The notes under the pieces are model-generated. The model saw only the letters and a list, made by a program, of their open reading frames with translations, ran no database searches and had not been told where the DNA came from. The position numbers were made by a program, and so were the translations under genes. A stretch of 64,000 nt of DNA, from contig RDYL01000007.1 in NCBI GenBank assembly GCA_004293165.1, positions 62,001 through 126,000 on the forward strand, written 5' to 3'. Shown here piece after piece: positions 62,776-64,000 of this stretch (the first letter of the stretch is position 1; every line of letters begins with the position of its first letter). Origin of the DNA: Flavobacteriia bacterium. GTDB taxonomy: Bacteria > Bacteroidota > Bacteroidia > Flavobacteriales > Flavobacteriaceae.

Positions 62776-63258
62776 CTAAAAAAATCTATTGTGCCAACTT
62801 TCACTAGCAGGAACTTCCCAAAAATCTTTCCATTCGCCCACAGTATTTAATAGATTATTAAATACAATAGTATTTCCTGAAACCGCTTTTTCTTTGGCTA
62901 ATTTTTTAAATTCTATTAGTGGTTTAAAGGCTACATGCTCGCCCATCTTAAATGTCACATTCATTTTATCCAATAAATCAACATTGTATTTTTGTTCAAA
63001 GGTTTGAATTAATTGAACAGAAGCATCAATTGAACAACCTGTTGCCGCTTGAACCTCTTGATTTACTGCAATAATAATAAAACGATTATAACGAGTTACA
63101 AAAGAAGCCTCGAGGTGTTGTCCGTGAGCTGTCCAGTTATCCAAAAATATTTTTAATTCGTGTTCAATTTCTTGAATTTCTATATCTGAAAATTTTCTGT
63201 TAGATTGATATATCCAAATTTTTGAATCGTCTGGTAAGCTTTCAAAAGGTACAAACAT
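62776..63258 (-). CDS. Conserved protein of unknown function (160 aa)
   Basis: A 160-residue soluble protein (VPFESLPDDSKIWIYQSNRKFSDIE, FLDNWTAHGQHLEASFVTRYNRFIIIAVNQE). Similar proteins in this family are sometimes labelled ABC transporter ATPase, but no Walker motif is present, so that label is not supported. The function is unknown. It starts 2 bases after the stop of the preceding gene, so it is co-transcribed with it. Confidence 0.75.
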   Translation of the reverse strand: MFVPFESLPDDSKIWIYQSNRKFSDIEIQEIEHELKIFLDNWTAHGQHLEASFVTRYNRFIIIAVNQEVQAATGCSIDASVQLIQTFEQKYNVDLLDKMNVTFKMGEHVAFKPLIEFKKLAKEKAVSGNTIVFNNLLNTVGEWKDFWEVPASESWHNRFF

Positions 63259-63260
63259 GA

Positions 63261-63860
63261 TTATTTTTTAATTATATCAGTAACAATTTTATAAGACACA
63301 AACTTCCCTAATTTAGCATCGTACAATTCCATTTCATAATACGTAACGTCTACTTCATCAGTAGCTTTTAGTACTTTATCTGTTAATAAAAATGCATTAT
63401 CAAAATTACTTAACAAAATAAATTGATTGGTTTTTCCACTTGCTTCTTTAACTACAAAAGTTATGAATTGTTCGGTTTTTATTTCAGAAACTTTACCTGA
63501 AACTGATAATTCTTCACTTTCATCTGGTGCAACTTCTTCTTCATCATCAAGCATAAATTTGAAAATAGTAGGACACTTTGATCCCATTTTTTTTCCAACA
63601 TCATATCCTAATTCTTCCATTTTTTTATCGTTAGAAATAACATCTTTGCCATAATGTTTTTCAACATCCTTTTCAAATGCATTGATTCCTTCAAGCAAAC
63701 AAATTCCAATTGTTAATTCAAAATTTTCTTTTGTAATTTCTTGCTTTTCAGCACAACCACAAGCTTTTTCAGCTAATTTTTCAGACAATTGTTCTTTAGT
63801 AAGTTTTTGTGCAAATGCAATATTTCCAACAAGTACTAATAATAATAGTATTTTTTTCAT
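63261..63860 (-). CDS. Secreted protein of unknown function (199 aa)
   Basis: A 199-residue protein with a signal peptide (MKKILLLLVLVGNIAFAQ), two cysteines close together (AEKACGCAEKQ), further Cys residues in GICLLEG and SKCPTIF, and an acidic linker (DDEEEVAPDESEE) before a C-terminal beta-rich domain. Four cysteines may form two disulfides. It ends with a linker-type domain. No family name recognised. It lies 14 bases after the CCG-domain gene and 2 bases before the 160-residue gene. Confidence 0.75.
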   Translation of the reverse strand: MKKILLLLVLVGNIAFAQKLTKEQLSEKLAEKACGCAEKQEITKENFELTIGICLLEGINAFEKDVEKHYGKDVISNDKKMEELGYDVGKKMGSKCPTIFKFMLDDEEEVAPDESEELSVSGKVSEIKTEQFITFVVKEASGKTNQFILLSNFDNAFLLTDKVLKATDEVDVTYYEMELYDAKLGKFVSYKIVTDIIKK

Positions 63861-63874
63861 GTTAAGTTTTTAAT

Positions 63875-64000
63875 TTATAAATTTTGTGCATTTGCAATTA
63901 TTTCTGCAATATCTAACACTTTAACTTCGCTTTCTTTGTGTGCAAATTTCACTCCATCTGTCATCATTGTATTACAATAAGGACAGCCTGTAGCAATAAT
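63875..64000 (-). CDS. CCG-domain (Fe-S)-binding protein, C-terminal fragment at right edge
   Basis: The minus strand is open from base 64000 for 42 codons to a TAA at 63875-63877. The visible end TGCPYCNTMMTDGVKFAHKESEVKVLDIAEIIANAQNL matches the C-terminal cysteine-rich (CCG) domain of heterodisulfide-reductase-like Fe-S proteins. The start lies outside the window. It is the first gene seen of an operon with the secreted 199-aa protein, the 160-aa protein and serB. Confidence 0.75.
   Translation of the reverse strand: MIATGCPYCNTMMTDGVKFAHKESEVKVLDIAEIIANAQNL

Noticed and set aside
62776..63258. ABC transporter ATPase label
   Set aside because: No Walker A, Walker B or signature motif is present in the 160 residues.

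Overview
The window looks like chromosome of a Flavobacterium-like member of the Bacteroidota (Flavobacteriaceae). The reasons are the AT-rich sequence, several secreted proteins with type IX secretion (T9SS) C-terminal sorting domains, bacillithiol synthesis (bshA), the DUF3822-rsmD gene pair, a fused branched-chain 2-oxoacid dehydrogenase E1, and many promoters with the Bacteroidota -7 box TAnnTTTG. No phage, insertion sequence, rRNA, tRNA or CRISPR array was seen. Two genes run off the ends of the window.

Region 1 (1-7395) is a catabolic operon read on the plus strand. It encodes the C-terminal half of a salicylyl-CoA 5-hydroxylase/oxidoreductase, an aryl-CoA ligase, a hotdog thioesterase, a nitrilase, a gentisate 1,2-dioxygenase-type bicupin, an FAA-family hydrolase and a maleate isomerase. 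Read together they suggest salicylate (or a relative) -> aryl-CoA -> gentisyl-CoA -> gentisate -> maleylpyruvate -> maleate + pyruvate -> fumarate, with no thiol-dependent maleylpyruvate isomerase. The embedded nitrilase could feed an aryl nitrile into the route. The gaps of this operon contain short palindromic or repeated words.

Region 2 (7400-20750) holds three T9SS loci (one apparently a C-terminal remnant), an overlapping minus-strand operon containing an SbtA-like bicarbonate transporter and a Sua5/TsaC enzyme, a divergent LysR regulator, and the fused 2-oxoacid dehydrogenase E1. It is rich in non-coding repeats: a two-copy 110-bp repeat, a nested inverted-repeat element and a tandem array of about 140-bp units.

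Region 3 (20750-35990) is mostly housekeeping and small enzyme genes: a 2OG-Fe(II) oxygenase, an SUI1 factor, a nucleoside phosphorylase, VOC, DinB and GNAT proteins, a reductase-like SDR, two transglutaminase-like proteins flanking a signal-less substrate-binding protein, ung, a MutS2 without Smr domain, a DCC protein, a 47-aa membrane protein, a T9SS protein, proline dehydrogenase and aroB.

Region 4 (36000-50900) contains a polyamine pair (arginine decarboxylase plus deoxyhypusine-synthase-like protein) behind a 230-nt leader, an Lrp regulator, an M14 peptidase divergent from an HTH regulator with six operator-like palindromes between them, a spermidine-synthase-like/potassium-channel pair, kdsB, a RecD-like helicase, DUF3822-rsmD, RNase P RNA, and dnaX. 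dnaX is split by an A10 run containing the slippery heptamer A AAA AAG, so the normal frame gives a short gamma-like product and a -1 shift gives the tau-like product.

Region 5 (50900-64000) carries a lipoprotein, the ppk-ppx polyphosphate pair, another lipoprotein, an outer-membrane beta-barrel protein, a PrcB-like lipoprotein, bshA, a DUF1801 protein, a GH3/beta-lactamase fusion, serB, two conserved proteins and the end of a CCG-domain Fe-S protein.
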